From NCBI GenBank assembly GCA_003662995.1, contig QMZC01000006.1:1-48695 (forward strand): 48,695 bases of DNA, written 5' to 3'. This DNA is from Archaeoglobales archaeon. GTDB lineage: Archaea; Halobacteriota; Archaeoglobi; Archaeoglobales; Archaeoglobaceae. Positions within the stretch are counted from its first letter, which is position 1. The number at the start of each line of letters is the position of its first letter. The translations under genes and the position numbers were made by a program. The notes beneath the pieces are model-generated. The model was not told the DNA's origin. It ran no database searches and saw only the letters and a list, made by a program, of their open reading frames with translations. Positions 1 to 9,693 of the stretch are shown piece after piece.

Positions 1-83
1 AAGATGCCTTCTGGAGCAGGTTGCCTGTAGAGGCGAGGTTAGGTGTTGCATTCAAGCTTTTTGATGAGGTGGTTGGAGAATGA
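1..83 (+). CDS. C-terminal end of an unidentified protein (partial)
   Basis: A reading frame open from the left edge (frame beginning at base 3) runs for 26 codons to a TGA at 81-83, ending in the residues LFDEVVGE. Its composition looks like protein rather than chance, and the following 100 bases to the convergent ligase gene are AT-rich with short A-runs and no frame of their own. Too little of the protein is present to name a family. Confidence 0.4.
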   Translation, partial: DAFWSRLPVEARLGVAFKLFDEVVGE

Positions 84-185
84 GTAGGGTTTATAAGGTC
101 AAAAATTTCAGGACTATACAAACGAAAGATAAAGACAAAAAAGACAAAAAGCAAAAAATTAAGATTGTAAGATTGTAGTTAAAGA

Positions 186-1964
186 TTAACTAGATTTAAG
201 TTCTGGGAAGTCCTGATAGAAGTATTCGTGTTCTCTCTTCTCACCCTTCTTTTTGAGTTCCTCTTCCATCTTTCTTAGTTCAATTCTCCTTATCTTTCCA
301 CTTATCGTTTTTGGCACTTCTGGCACAAACTCGATGATTCTTGGGAGCTTGTATTTGGCAAGTACCTTCTTGCAGTGTTTAAAGAGTTCTAGCGCAAGCT
401 CTCTTGAAGGTTCATATCCGGGCTTTAGAATTACAAATGCTTTGACGAGTTGATATCTGATGGGATCTGGGCTTCCAACTACTGCAGCCTCTGCAACAGC
501 GGGATGCTCAATAAGAGCGCTCTCAACCTCAAATGGTCCTACTCTATAGTCAGACGATTTTATTACATCGTCTGCCCTACCAACAAACCACCAGTAACCA
601 TTCTCATCAAAATACGCCTTATCACCAGTATAATAGTAGTCGCCAACGAAAACCTCTTTCATTTTCTCAGGATTGCCCATGTATTCCTTGAACAAACCAA
701 TAGCACGCCACTTGTCGAGTTTTACGACGATATGTCCTTCCTCTCCTGGTTTGGTTATTTCGTTACCGTCATCGTCAACAAGTGTTATATCATACATAAA
801 CGTTGGACGACCAAATGATCCTGAAATGATTTTTCCACCACTGTACCATGGTGGATTGCCAATCATCGCCGTTGATTCTGTTTGGCCATAAAAATCTCTA
901 ATTTCGGTTCCTGTATATTTCTTCCATTTTTCAATTATTTCTGGGTTAAGCGGTTCTCCAGCACTTACAACTTCCCTCAATGCCTCAAAGTTAAATTTGC
1001 TTAGATCAGAAAGCATGAAAAGTCGCCAAGCAGTCGGAGGTGCGCAAAATGTGCTAATCTTGTATTTTGCCACCGCTTCGAGGTATCTATCACCATCAAG
1101 CCTTCCAGCATAGTAGAATCCTGTGGTGGTTGCTCCTACAATTAGCGGCGGAAAGAACGAGCTCCAAGCATACTTCGCCCAACCAGGCTGGCTTAGATTG
1201 TTGTGCATGTCGCCAGGTCGAATTCCAATAATGTAAGCTGTTGAAAGATGTCCAAGAGGATACGACACGGCAGTATGGATAACTCTCTTTGGCAATCCTG
1301 TTGTACCCGATGTGAAAAAGCAGAATATTGGATCACTAGGTCTTGTTTTTGCAGCTTCAGCCTCTGAACTCTCCTTTCTTACAGTATCGTAACTCTCCCA
1401 TCCATCTCTTTCTCCAATAACGATTTTAACTTTTGGTTTTACATTAGTTTTCTCTAATGCCTCATCTATAGATTCTGCAGAAGTTTCATCAGCAATTACA
1501 GCATCTGGGGGATAAGTTTTAAACCTGAAATCTAAATCTCTTGCAGTCATTGTTGTAGCAGTGGGGACACCCACAATACCTCCCTTAATGTGGGCATAGG
1601 TACCAAACCATATTTCTGGAAGCAACGGTATCATCATATACAAGTTGTTGCCCTTTTCAACCCCATGTTTTCTTAGGTAATTCAAGAGTTTGTTGCCTTC
1701 AGCGGCAAATTCTGAGTAACTGTATTTTTTCTCTTCCCATTTCTCAATATCAACCCAGAGTAGAGCAGTTTGCTTGCCTCTTTCTTTTACGTGTATTCCT
1801 TCAAAAATTTCTTCAGCCCAATTGAAGTATTCTGGCAATTGCATTGTATTAAACCTATCAAAAAATGCTTTCATAGCCTTCTCCTTTTCCTCGGTATTCT
1901 CCATCTTTGTTAGCTCGATAAATTCTTTATACAAATCTGCTAAACCCATCATATCACCATTCAA
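186..1964 (-). CDS. AMP-forming acyl/aryl-CoA ligase (acetyl-CoA synthetase / medium-chain type)
   Basis: This protein of about 590 residues is an ANL-superfamily ligase that activates a carboxylic acid to its acyl-adenylate and then to the CoA thioester in the cytoplasm. Visible core motifs, in order: the phosphate-binding loop FFTSGTTGLPKRV (about 217-229), YGQTES (about 358), the hinge TGDKAYFDENGYWWFVGRADD (about 440-462) and the C-terminal PKTISGKIRR with the adenylation lysine near 557. Length and spacing fit acetyl-CoA synthetase/MACS enzymes, but the acid used cannot be read from sequence. The first in-frame ATG is at 1964. A GGTGAT directly before a double ATG, and a TATA-like element at 1980-1991, favour the ATG at 1949 (residue 6). 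It diverges from two CoA-transferase remnants, which suggests a former CoA-activation cluster for a fatty or aromatic acid. Confidence 0.9.
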   Translation of the reverse strand: MNGDMMGLADLYKEFIELTKMENTEEKEKAMKAFFDRFNTMQLPEYFNWAEEIFEGIHVKERGKQTALLWVDIEKWEEKKYSYSEFAAEGNKLLNYLRKHGVEKGNNLYMMIPLLPEIWFGTYAHIKGGIVGVPTATTMTARDLDFRFKTYPPDAVIADETSAESIDEALEKTNVKPKVKIVIGERDGWESYDTVRKESSEAEAAKTRPSDPIFCFFTSGTTGLPKRVIHTAVSYPLGHLSTAYIIGIRPGDMHNNLSQPGWAKYAWSSFFPPLIVGATTTGFYYAGRLDGDRYLEAVAKYKISTFCAPPTAWRLFMLSDLSKFNFEALREVVSAGEPLNPEIIEKWKKYTGTEIRDFYGQTESTAMIGNPPWYSGGKIISGSFGRPTFMYDITLVDDDGNEITKPGEEGHIVVKLDKWRAIGLFKEYMGNPEKMKEVFVGDYYYTGDKAYFDENGYWWFVGRADDVIKSSDYRVGPFEVESALIEHPAVAEAAVVGSPDPIRYQLVKAFVILKPGYEPSRELALELFKHCKKVLAKYKLPRIIEFVPEVPKTISGKIRRIELRKMEEELKKKGEKREHEYFYQDFPELKSS

Positions 1965-1979
1965 AAAGTTTTTGTGTTG

Positions 1980-1991
1980 TATATTTAAAAA
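1980..1991 (-). promoter_or_regulatory. TATA-like promoter element of the CoA ligase gene
   Basis: Read on the minus strand the segment gives TTTTAAATAT, an archaeal TATA-like box. A start about 25 bases downstream would fall near 1960, just ahead of the ATG at 1949, supporting that start over the one at 1964. This is positional inference only. Confidence 0.4.
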
Positions 1992-2043
1992 TTCCCATTT
2001 GTAATGACTATTATATAACTTTCTAAAATAGATTAAAAACTAA

Positions 2044-2637
2044 GCTACAAACAGAGATATTGCGGTTGTTCCATCTGATATAATGAGATGTAAGAACAGC
2101 TTTGTTGCAATCGCCGCCTTTAGCGAGGATGAGTTTAGAGGGTTATGCGAGGCTATGAACAGGCTTGATCTCTTTGAAAAGTACGCTTCAATTGATGAAA
2201 GGCTAAAAGAGGAGAACCAAGATGTAATTTACAAGACTTTGCATGACTGGGCTAAAGAGAAGACGGTCGAAGAATTGATTGAACTCAGTAATAAATTTGG
2301 ATTTGCATCAGACAAAGTCATGAGCTCAAAAGATCAGTATGAGGACGAACACTGGAAAGAGAGAAAATCAATTTGGGTTTATGACGATCCAATATCTGGG
2401 TCCTTAGCTGAAGTAGCACCAGTACCAAAACTTAGTGAATCGCCGGGAAGAATCAAGTGGACAGCAAGACCTACGGGCATAGACAACGAACACGTGTTTA
2501 TTAGAATTTTGGGGTTGAGCAAAGAAGAAGTTGAGGAGTTGTATAAGAAGAACGTGATTGGTAGATGGATTGAACAGATTCCATGGACTTGTCCACCGCC
2601 AGACTGGAATGGAAAAGACGGATTGTTCTATCCATGA
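2044..2637 (+). pseudogene. 5'-truncated family III (CaiB/BaiF) CoA-transferase remnant
   Basis: The first ATG in frame is at 2083 and gives 184 residues, but family-like sequence (NRDIAVVPSD) continues in frame upstream to about 2044, where a TAA at 2041-2043 closes it. Aligned by eye to the neighbouring copy, this is only the C-terminal portion: FVAIAAFSEDEF here matches MAFMAGFSDINF there, about residue 278 of a 430-residue enzyme. The N-terminal Rossmann-type CoA-binding domain and the catalytic-Asp segment are missing. The C-terminus (WIEQIPWTCPPPDWNGKDG) resembles the ends of BbsE/BbsF-type subunits, which form heteromers from adjacent genes. Upstream of 2041 lies only the ligase promoter region, so a deletion probably joined the two. 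It could still make a stable fragment but should lack CoA-transferase activity. Confidence 0.7.
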
Positions 2638-2646
2638 GGTGGTAAC

Positions 2647-3950
2647 ATGGAGGAGAAATCCTGGCATGACTGGGCAAAGGAGAATTGTGACCCGTTTAAA
2701 GCTTCTGAAAAACCTGAGGCTTTGAGTGATGTTGTAGTTTTGGATGTAAGCTATGGAAGTTTTGCCGGTTTGTACGCCTCATCTCTTCTTGCTGAGTACG
2801 GGGCTAAGGTAATCAGAATAGAACCGCCTGAAGGGGACGTAGCAAGAAAGATGACTCCATATGGCATAAAAATTAACAATACTGGATTGGCGTACATAGT
2901 TGAAGGTAGAAACAAGTATCACATAACCTTAGATTTAACAAAAGAAGAAGGTAGAGAGATATTCATCGAGATGGCTAAGAAAGCTGATGTCTTAATCGAG
3001 ACTTACAAACCAGGATACATGGATTCACTAGGAATTGGTTATAGGCAGTTGAGAAAGATTAATCCAAGGCTAATTTACTGTGCAATCTCAAGCTATGGAC
3101 ACTTTGGACCTAAGGCAAAGTCAAACAAGAATGATTACGATGTGGTTGATCAGGCAATGAGCGGAATGGCTTGGACTACTGGAATTCCTGAGGAGTATGA
3201 AGAATTCCCAGAACATGCGAGAGTTCCAACAAAGCTCGGACCTTGGATAGGTTGGTATGTTGGAGGGGGATTTGCAGCCTTTGGCATCATGGTCGCTTTG
3301 TGGTATAGACTGATGAGCGGTAAAGGGCAATTCATCGACGTGTGTCCTGCGGAAGCTCAGGCCAAAACCAATAACTACTACGTCCAGTATTACCACACGA
3401 AGAAAAAGGTTGTTGGGAGGGTTGCAAACTTTGATCCAGCAGTCTTTGTATATACAATTGTTAGAGCTAAGGATGGTATGGCATTTATGGCTGGATTTAG
3501 CGATATAAACTTCTACGCTTTGACGAGCATAATTGACAGGCCTGATTTGAGAGAGAAGTATCCGACAATTCACCACAGGTTAAATCCAGAAACCTGGCCC
3601 AAGTGTTTGGCAGAAATAGAGAAATAGACAAAAGAGAGGACTGTCCAAGAGATTATTCAGGCAACTCTCGATTACAAAGGTGAAGGTACATGTGTTGCTG
3701 GAGAGGTTTGGACGCCGAAGCAGACGTTTGATCAGGAGAACTGGTGGGTAAGGGGTTGTTAAGGAGAATTAACGATCCCAACTATGGTGAGGTTGTTGTT
3801 CAAGGAGTGACAGCCAAGTTTGAGAAAACACCTGGAAGGATAAAGTGGGTTTGCAGAGATGTCGGGGCTGACAACGAGTTCGTTTATTTAGATATGCTTG
3901 GATTTACAAAGGATAAGCTTGAGGAACTGAAGAAAAAAGGAGTAATTTAA
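2647..3950 (+). pseudogene. Family III (CaiB/BaiF) CoA-transferase broken by an amber codon and a frameshift
   Basis: The N-terminal frame (2647-3627, 326 codons) begins just behind the previous gene with GAGGTGGTAACATG and shows the family hallmarks: SYGSFAGLYASSLLAEYGAKVIRIE near residue 35, and the active-site segment NDYDVVDQAMSG near 163-174. It stops at TAG 3625-3627. The same frame continues with TKERTVQEIIQATLDYKGEG, clearly the same protein, to a TAA at 3763-3765. Homology then resumes in another frame (LLRRINDPNYGEVVVQG, ending at 3950), so about one base is missing near 3750-3760. Restored, it would be about 434 residues, the usual family length. Substrate is unknown; benzylsuccinate-type or fatty-acid CoA transfer is an inference from the paired arrangement. 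Confidence 0.8.
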
Positions 3951-3974
3951 TCTTATTTTTTATTTTAAAAGCAA

Positions 3975-4364
3975 TTATTCCTCCTTAACCGCTCCAAACT
4001 CAATTGTAAACCCTTCAACAACCTCATTCAAAACGTGGAACCATCTGCTTAACTCATCCTTCAATCTTGTTTTTAAATCATCAATCGGCACGGGAACGTA
4101 CAGATACTTGTAACCGCCATGCTTCAAAATCCTGTATTCTCTGCTAACCAAACCCTTTTCAAGCAAATTTTGCAAGCTCCTATACACGCCACTCCTATCC
4201 TTTCCCATAACCTCTGCAAGCTCATCAACACTCTTGTTTGGGTGTTCGTGCAAGGCAAAGTAAACCTCAACTTCAGATTGGGTTAAATTGAGCAAACATT
4301 TGAGAATGTGTGCAAAGGTTTTTGCATCAAACAGCTCTTTTAAGTTTATTCCTTCAACATCCAT
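3975..4364 (-). CDS. Small winged-helix transcriptional regulator (TrmB/MarR-like)
   Basis: The 129-residue protein contains a DNA-binding segment at about 26-80: LTQSEVEVYFALHEHP, then a recognition-helix region KDRSGVYRSLQNLLEKGLV and a wing REYRILKHGGYKYLYVPVP. The C-terminal 40 residues are helical and could dimerise. The start is well fixed: GAGGTG lies in the last codons of valS and the ATG follows the valS stop by two bases, so the two are translationally linked in one operon. The target and effector are unknown. Membership with valS and the FAH gene need not mean that it regulates them. Confidence 0.75.
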   Translation of the reverse strand: MDVEGINLKELFDAKTFAHILKCLLNLTQSEVEVYFALHEHPNKSVDELAEVMGKDRSGVYRSLQNLLEKGLVSREYRILKHGGYKYLYVPVPIDDLKTRLKDELSRWFHVLNEVVEGFTIEFGAVKEE

Positions 4365-4366
4365 GC

Positions 4367-6961
4367 TTACACCTCAATGAACAGTGTAACATCCCCAATC
4401 TCCACGCTTTCAATTGCTTTACCTTCAACAACCTTCTCCATCTCAACATCAAACCATTCCGATTTTATTGTGTATTTTTGTCCGTCCAAATTAACTTCAA
4501 TTTCACCTTTCTCAACAAACTCCATCTTGTCATCCTCGCTTAAATTGTTTACTAAATTGACTATCTCCTTCGTTTTATCCTTGAACATTGGCCCTATTAT
4601 GCCAAACTTGGGCTTTAACTTTTTAACTCTAAGCTTTACATCTGGCAGTACATCTAAAATCTCAACCTTTGCATTTATCGCCCCGCTTATGTCCCTGACA
4701 TCAACCTCATACGGTAAATGCAGTAAAACGTTTTTCAGCGGGGCATTCAAAGCCATGCCTTTATCGTGTTTAAATCTTCTTATGGCGGCAACTATCTCTT
4801 TTATAACCTCACCTTTCTTCTCAGCCTCTTCATCAATCAACCCTTCATCGGGCTTTGGGTAGCTTTGCAAGTGCACACTTCCTTCCTTAAACCTGCTCCA
4901 GCACTCTTCAGCCAAGAAAGGTGTGATTGGAGCAATCAACCTACACAACACATCCATCGTTTTGTAGAGAACGTATTTAGCAGCTTTTTTCTCATTTTCA
5001 TCACCCGCATACAACCTATTTTTAACAATCTCCAAGTAGTTGTCAGCATACTCATACCAAGTAAAGCTCCTTATTGCCTTTAGGGCATCACCAAACCTGT
5101 AATTTTCCATGTGTTCATCAACTTCTTTAATTAACTTGTTCAGCTTTGACAAAATCCACCTGTCGGCATCCCTCAAATGCTTAATATCTTCATCATTGAA
5201 CTCATAATCTTTTATATGAAGCATTGTAAAGCGTAAAATACTCCAGAATTTTTGTTGAAAGCGGCTTGCAGCAATAACTTCTTTCCAAGCAAATATTACA
5301 TCACTCCCTACAACACCGCTTGCTGCCCACTGTCTTAAAGCGTCTGCCCCATACTTCTCAATAACCTCGTCAGGTTGAACTATATTGCCCAAGCTTTTGC
5401 TCATCTTCCTTCCATCTTCGCCCAACACCATGCCGTTAATCACAATTTCGTGCCAAGGAATTTGATTTACTAAGGCTATAGACCTCAAAATCGTGTAGAA
5501 AGCCCAGGTCCTTATTATGTCATGTCCCTGCGGTCTTAAACTCGTTGGATATTCCTTCAAATTGGGCCAGCCCGAGATGATGAGGGAGGTTATACTTGAA
5601 TCCATCCACGTATCCAAAACGTCATCTTCACCAACAAATTCTGTTGAGCCGCACTCACAAGGCTCCAAAGGTTTATCCTTTGTTGGGTCTACGGGCAACC
5701 ACTCCTCCTTTGCAACCTTAATCTTTCCGCACTTCTTGCAATACCACGCAGGAATTGGGGTTGCAAAAATTCTCTGCCTACTAACAACCCAGTCCCACTC
5801 CATTCCCTCAACCCAGCTCTCAAGGCGAGAAAGCATGTGATGTGGTACCCACTTAATTTTTCTAGCCGCATCTAATATCTTGTTCCTCTCTACCTTAACA
5901 AACCACTGCTCCTCAACGATTATTTCAATTGGTGTTTTACAACGCCAGCAAACACCAACGTTGTGATCGATCGTTTCTTGCTTTAATAACCTACCTTCAG
6001 CTTTTAAGTCCTCCAATATCTTCTCTCTTGCCTCCTTGATCGTTAATCCCTTATATTTCCCAGCTTTCTCATTTAACAATCCGTTGTTGTCAAGAATAAC
6101 CCTCAACTCCAAATCGTGCTTCTTCCACCACTTAACGTCCTGTCTATCTCCAAAGGTACAAATCATGACGATACCAGTCCCAAATTCAGGATCAACTTCT
6201 TCGTCCTCTATAACTTCAGCCTCGTATTCCGTTGTAGGGATTCTAACCTTCCTTCCTACCAGATGCTTATATCTGCTATCAGAAGGATGAACGGCAATTG
6301 CTACACATGCCGGAATCAATTCAGGGCGGGTTGTGGCAATAACAACATCATCATCGAATTTTATGTAATTCAAGGTTGTTTTACCACTTTTATACTCAAT
6401 CTCAGCTAAAGCTATAGTTGTTTGACATCTTGGGCAATGGATGACGGGATGATACGATTTGTAAATCAAACCTTTGTTGTACATCCTGACAAACGACAAT
6501 TGGGTCTTTGAATAGTACTCAGGATACATTGTTATGTACTCCTTGCTCCAATCAACTGAAAAGCCCATCCTTCTCATAGTTTCTCTCATCTTCTCTATGT
6601 TTTCTTCAGTAAAAGCTACACAAAGCTCCCTAAACTTCTCTCTTGGCACATCATTCTTGCTTATCCCATACTTCTCCTCAACCTTGACCTCTGTCGGCAG
6701 CCCATGGCAGTCCCATCCCTGTGGAAACATCACTTCAAAACCCTTCATCCTCTTGTGTCTGGCAATAAAATCGATATAACACCAGTTTAACGTATTTCCA
6801 ATGTGAAATGAACCCGTTGGGTAGGGAGGGGGAGTGTCAATAATGTAATGCGGTTTTTTTGAATTCCAATCAAAATAGTACATCTCATCCTTCCAAAGAT
6901 TTAACCACTTCTCCTCAACCTTTTGGGAATTGTACTCCTTTTCTAGACTAACTTCCATCAT
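4367..6961 (-). CDS. valS: Valyl-tRNA synthetase
   Basis: Class I aminoacyl-tRNA synthetase charging tRNA-Val. The HIGH motif appears as HIGN (53-56) after PPPYPTGSF, and KMSKS at 519-523 in [13 protein letters not shown]. The editing (CP1) region contains [17 protein letters not shown], and a zinc-type knuckle CKKCGKIKV...CECGS lies in between. Length of 864 residues and the absence of a long C-terminal coiled coil fit archaeal ValRS. The FAH stop and the first ATG overlap as ATGA; because GGTGAG abuts the first ATG, the second ATG (6958) has better ribosome-binding spacing and may be the real start. No lesion was seen. Confidence 0.97.
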   Translation of the reverse strand: MMEVSLEKEYNSQKVEEKWLNLWKDEMYYFDWNSKKPHYIIDTPPPYPTGSFHIGNTLNWCYIDFIARHKRMKGFEVMFPQGWDCHGLPTEVKVEEKYGISKNDVPREKFRELCVAFTEENIEKMRETMRRMGFSVDWSKEYITMYPEYYSKTQLSFVRMYNKGLIYKSYHPVIHCPRCQTTIALAEIEYKSGKTTLNYIKFDDDVVIATTRPELIPACVAIAVHPSDSRYKHLVGRKVRIPTTEYEAEVIEDEEVDPEFGTGIVMICTFGDRQDVKWWKKHDLELRVILDNNGLLNEKAGKYKGLTIKEAREKILEDLKAEGRLLKQETIDHNVGVCWRCKTPIEIIVEEQWFVKVERNKILDAARKIKWVPHHMLSRLESWVEGMEWDWVVSRQRIFATPIPAWYCKKCGKIKVAKEEWLPVDPTKDKPLEPCECGSTEFVGEDDVLDTWMDSSITSLIISGWPNLKEYPTSLRPQGHDIIRTWAFYTILRSIALVNQIPWHEIVINGMVLGEDGRKMSKSLGNIVQPDEVIEKYGADALRQWAASGVVGSDVIFAWKEVIAASRFQQKFWSILRFTMLHIKDYEFNDEDIKHLRDADRWILSKLNKLIKEVDEHMENYRFGDALKAIRSFTWYEYADNYLEIVKNRLYAGDENEKKAAKYVLYKTMDVLCRLIAPITPFLAEECWSRFKEGSVHLQSYPKPDEGLIDEEAEKKGEVIKEIVAAIRRFKHDKGMALNAPLKNVLLHLPYEVDVRDISGAINAKVEILDVLPDVKLRVKKLKPKFGIIGPMFKDKTKEIVNLVNNLSEDDKMEFVEKGEIEVNLDGQKYTIKSEWFDVEMEKVVEGKAIESVEIGDVTLFIEV

Positions 6962-7695
6962 CTCACCGCCATTGCTTTGTTTTTGAGTATTCCAATATTC
7001 TCAATTTCAACCTCAACAACATCTCCATCCTTTAGCATTCCAACACCTGAAGGTGTTCCGGTAGCTATCACATCTCCTTTCTTTAACGTCATAACGCCCG
7101 ATACGAACTCAACCAACCTAAACACATCGAATATTAGATTTTTTGTGTTCGATTTTTGTACTACTTCTCCATTCAACCTCGTCTCAATTTTTAAATTTGA
7201 TGGATTAAGATTCAGAGTTATGTAAGGTCCAACGGGTGCAAATGTATCGAAAGACTTTGATCTCGTCCACTGTCCATCTTTTTGCTGCAGATCTCTTGCC
7301 GTTACGTCGTTGAAGCATGTGTAACCTAAGATGTAATCTTTCGCCTCCTCATACGACACGTTTTTACAATCCTTGGAAATAACAACGGCTAATTCACCTT
7401 CGTAATCAATTCGCTTGGATATGGATGGCAATTCTATGACGTCCTCATGCCCTATTACGGCGGTTGACGGTTTCATAAACAGAATTGGCTCATCGGGAAT
7501 TGATAAGCCGAATTCTTCAGCATGGTCTTTGTAATTCAAACCCACACATATCACCTTTGTTGGTTTGACTGGCGGTAAAAATTTTACAGCATTGATGTCA
7601 AATTGATAACAGTCAAAAAGGATTTTGTTGTTTTCAATCTCAAAATAGCCTTCAAACACCTCTCCCTTAGCCACAAACCTTCCAAAACACCTCAT
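6958..7695 (-). CDS. Fumarylacetoacetate hydrolase (FAH) family protein
   Basis: The 245-residue protein has the FAH-fold signature: [17 protein letters not shown] (about 49-65), [17 protein letters not shown], the metal-binding stretch [14 protein letters not shown] (about 112-125), [21 protein letters not shown] and [13 protein letters not shown] near the end. Family members are Mg-dependent hydrolases, decarboxylases or isomerases of beta-diketo or 2-oxo acids (acylpyruvases, oxaloacetate decarboxylases); the substrate cannot be read from sequence. It is first in an operon with valS, overlapping by four bases. A TATA-like CAATATATTTT on the minus strand near 7711-7722 would give a leaderless transcript. 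Confidence 0.9.
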   Translation of the reverse strand: MRCFGRFVAKGEVFEGYFEIENNKILFDCYQFDINAVKFLPPVKPTKVICVGLNYKDHAEEFGLSIPDEPILFMKPSTAVIGHEDVIELPSISKRIDYEGELAVVISKDCKNVSYEEAKDYILGYTCFNDVTARDLQQKDGQWTRSKSFDTFAPVGPYITLNLNPSNLKIETRLNGEVVQKSNTKNLIFDVFRLVEFVSGVMTLKKGDVIATGTPSGVGMLKDGDVVEVEIENIGILKNKAMAVR

Positions 7696-7770
7696 CGCTT
7701 TAAGGGGTTTAGGGGAAAATATATTGTTTTCTATTGTGTTTTTCGAGGTTATAGATTATTTAATAACATA

Positions 7771-7782
7771 AAATTTTATACC
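7771..7782 (+). promoter_or_regulatory. TATA-box promoter of the putative defence module
   Basis: The segment AAATTTTATACC is centred about 26 bases upstream of the ATG at 7803, the spacing expected for an archaeal TATA box driving a leaderless mRNA. No ribosome-binding site precedes the ATG, consistent with this. Confidence 0.5.
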
Positions 7783-7802
7783 ACTTATCCATAAAATATT
7801 CT

Positions 7803-8375
7803 ATGGGTTATACATTGAATTCAATCAAGGATGAATCTAAAAAAGAGTTTTTAAAACAAATATATCTTTTGAAAGGTTTAGATAATAAATTAAATACCAA
7901 TCTTTTTGAGAACGAAGAAAAAATGAAAATAGCAGAGGAATTGATGAACGAGCTTTTAAATAATTCAGAAGATTTACGAGAAGAACAGAAAAGAGAAGTA
8001 CTTAACAGACTTTTACTAGTTCTTGATTTAGAAACATTAAATTCTGATTTTTATAGCATTATTTTCGGTGATTTGGATTTTTCTAAAATAGATGAACTAA
8101 AGAAGAGAGTTCATAATTTTAGATGTCTTTGTTTCTTGGTATATGGACGGTTTAGAGGTGGTTATCGAAAATTTGTTGAAAATACTGAAATCTTGAGAGA
8201 GAAGCTATCAGAGTTTTTTCCAGATAAAGATGAGAGACTGAAACGAAAGGAAAGACTTCAGGATCCTAAAAGAGAACTAGTGGGTTTTAAAGAAATCCCG
8301 CCAGAATTAAGATTTTGTTTAGGTTATCTAGCAAAAAAAGAATTTCCAGAAGTTAGTGAGTACAGAAAAAGCTAG
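7803..8375 (+). CDS. Unrecognised all-helical protein, first frame of the NDT-like module
   Basis: The 190-residue product is rich in charged and leucine residues and is predicted by eye to be mostly helical (for example MKIAEELMNELLNNSEDL and REEQKREVLNRLLLVLDLE). No catalytic motif or family was recognised. Base composition is more AT-rich than the neighbouring valS and transporter genes. It ends at a TAG (8373-8375) nine bases before the first usable start of the next frame. That frame lacks both an ATG and a ribosome-binding site, and a 1-nt addition in the A-run at 8366-8370 would fuse the two into one protein of about 588 residues. This may therefore be the N-terminal domain of a single frameshifted gene. 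A partner or sensor role in a defence module is inference only. Confidence 0.65.
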   Translation: MGYTLNSIKDESKKEFLKQIYLLKGLDNKLNTNLFENEEKMKIAEELMNELLNNSEDLREEQKREVLNRLLLVLDLETLNSDFYSIIFGDLDFSKIDELKKRVHNFRCLCFLVYGRFRGGYRKFVENTEILREKLSEFFPDKDERLKRKERLQDPKRELVGFKEIPPELRFCLGYLAKKEFPEVSEYRKS

Positions 8376-8383
8376 AAAATATT

Positions 8384-9568
8384 TTGTCAGATGCTATAAA
8401 TGAAGGTGTAAATGACTACAATGAATTGTTAGAATTTGTCAAAAGAGAGTACGGATTAAATAAAGAAGGATTTGAAGATATTCTCGGAAAAACATCGATT
8501 CCACAATCATCTGAAAGATTGATATATCATAAAATATTCTATCCTGATGAACCTTATATTTCTCTTCTTCGAGAGATAATCCAAATATGCAAAGGTTCAC
8601 AAGACCAAGGTGTTATTGAAGAACTACGACAAAAAGGAAAAGAAAACACATATGCATACCTGTCTTGCAAAAACATTGACATTTATTTTGCAACCTCCAT
8701 GAGAACCAGAGAAGATTTCGAGCTCAACTATACATTTATAAATAATTTACTTAATCACGATAAATTACGAGATCTGAGATTAGTTTACTTTGACCCTACC
8801 CAATCATATATAGAAGATAGAATCCAAAAGGGACTAGTTGAATGCCTAATGATAAAAAGAGCAAAAGTGACAGTATATAATGCTCAAGAAAGTGAGACAT
8901 TTGGCAAAGTTGCTGAGGCAAGTTTAACAATCGCATATGGAAAACCCGTAATAATATACGTACCAAGAATTCTAGAAGATGTCTCCATTGATTCACCCAC
9001 TAATGAGCACTTAAACAAAATAAGGGAATTGTATGATTTACTTGATAAATCAATTTTTTATACGCATGATATATTTCTTACTAAACTTAAAGATAGAAAT
9101 TTTATAACTGATGAAGACCTTGAAGAATTGAAATCCATAGAAAAAGAAAAAATAGATATAATTGACAAACTATCTTTTACATTTAAGAAATATATAGACG
9201 AGATCGAAGATGAAATTATATTAAGTGACTTATATAGAAAAGGTTTTAAAACTAGAATTAATGGAAATGTCAGAGAATTTGTTAGAGAAAAATTCATCCA
9301 GTTTGAAAAGGATGCAATGATATTTAGAGATTTGCACCCTCTAATGTTCCAAGTCTCCCCAGTTGATAGAATCCCACGAGGTGTTTTTGTAGCTAGAAGT
9401 ATAGATCAAGTTGCAAGACTTCTAAGAGCAATTTTAATTGACGGGCTAGAATATAAAATAGAAGAATTAGGTGGTAATTGGGCTTTATTTGATGACATTA
9501 CACACTCTGCAATTCGTGTAGCTCCCAATGACACCGCAATTAAAATAGCTCTAGCATTAGAAAAGTAA
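8384..9568 (+). CDS. Nucleoside deoxyribosyltransferase/TIR-like domain protein, candidate NAD- or nucleotide-consuming effector
   Basis: The product (394 residues from a TTG start) has three parts. Residues 1-70 are helical, of a small interaction-domain kind (YNELLEFVKREYGL). Residues 97-195 form an alternating beta/alpha domain resembling nucleoside 2-deoxyribosyltransferases and TIR-like NADases: DIYFATSMR (99-107), FDPTQS (136-141), then ETFGKVAEASLTIAYGKPV (171-189), where E178 sits at the position of the catalytic glutamate. The C-terminal 200 residues hold a conserved-looking block, HPLMFQVSPVDRIPRGVFVARS (318-339), and end in WALFDDITHSAIRVAP. The family link is by motif reading, not search. 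No ATG start exists near the 5' end; see the preceding gene for the possible frameshift. Base composition is AT-rich, suggesting transfer. Confidence 0.65.
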   Translation: MSDAINEGVNDYNELLEFVKREYGLNKEGFEDILGKTSIPQSSERLIYHKIFYPDEPYISLLREIIQICKGSQDQGVIEELRQKGKENTYAYLSCKNIDIYFATSMRTREDFELNYTFINNLLNHDKLRDLRLVYFDPTQSYIEDRIQKGLVECLMIKRAKVTVYNAQESETFGKVAEASLTIAYGKPVIIYVPRILEDVSIDSPTNEHLNKIRELYDLLDKSIFYTHDIFLTKLKDRNFITDEDLEELKSIEKEKIDIIDKLSFTFKKYIDEIEDEIILSDLYRKGFKTRINGNVREFVREKFIQFEKDAMIFRDLHPLMFQVSPVDRIPRGVFVARSIDQVARLLRAILIDGLEYKIEELGGNWALFDDITHSAIRVAPNDTAIKIALALEK

Positions 9569-9693
9569 ATAACTAATTTATCCAGAATTCCATATCAAAC
9601 TCCCTGTTCAAGATATTTTTAACATTCTTGCAAGATTTAGCACCGAATTTCTGCTTGTCAAATTAACCCATTCTCGAATATATATACTCTTAT

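Noticed and set aside
84-185. A-rich stretch with AAGACAAAAA and AAGATTGTA words as a functional repeat
   Set aside because: Short, low complexity and without symmetry or spacing; best read as an AT-rich intergenic gap.
3625-3627. Pyrrolysine at the amber codon of the CoA-transferase
   Set aside because: A frameshift further on breaks the gene anyway, TAG is used as an ordinary stop elsewhere in the window (for example 8373-8375), and no Pyl use is expected in this group.
4377-4862. Plus-strand Ser/Thr-rich frame inside valS
   Set aside because: Antisense shadow of a real gene, with low-complexity composition and no initiation signals.
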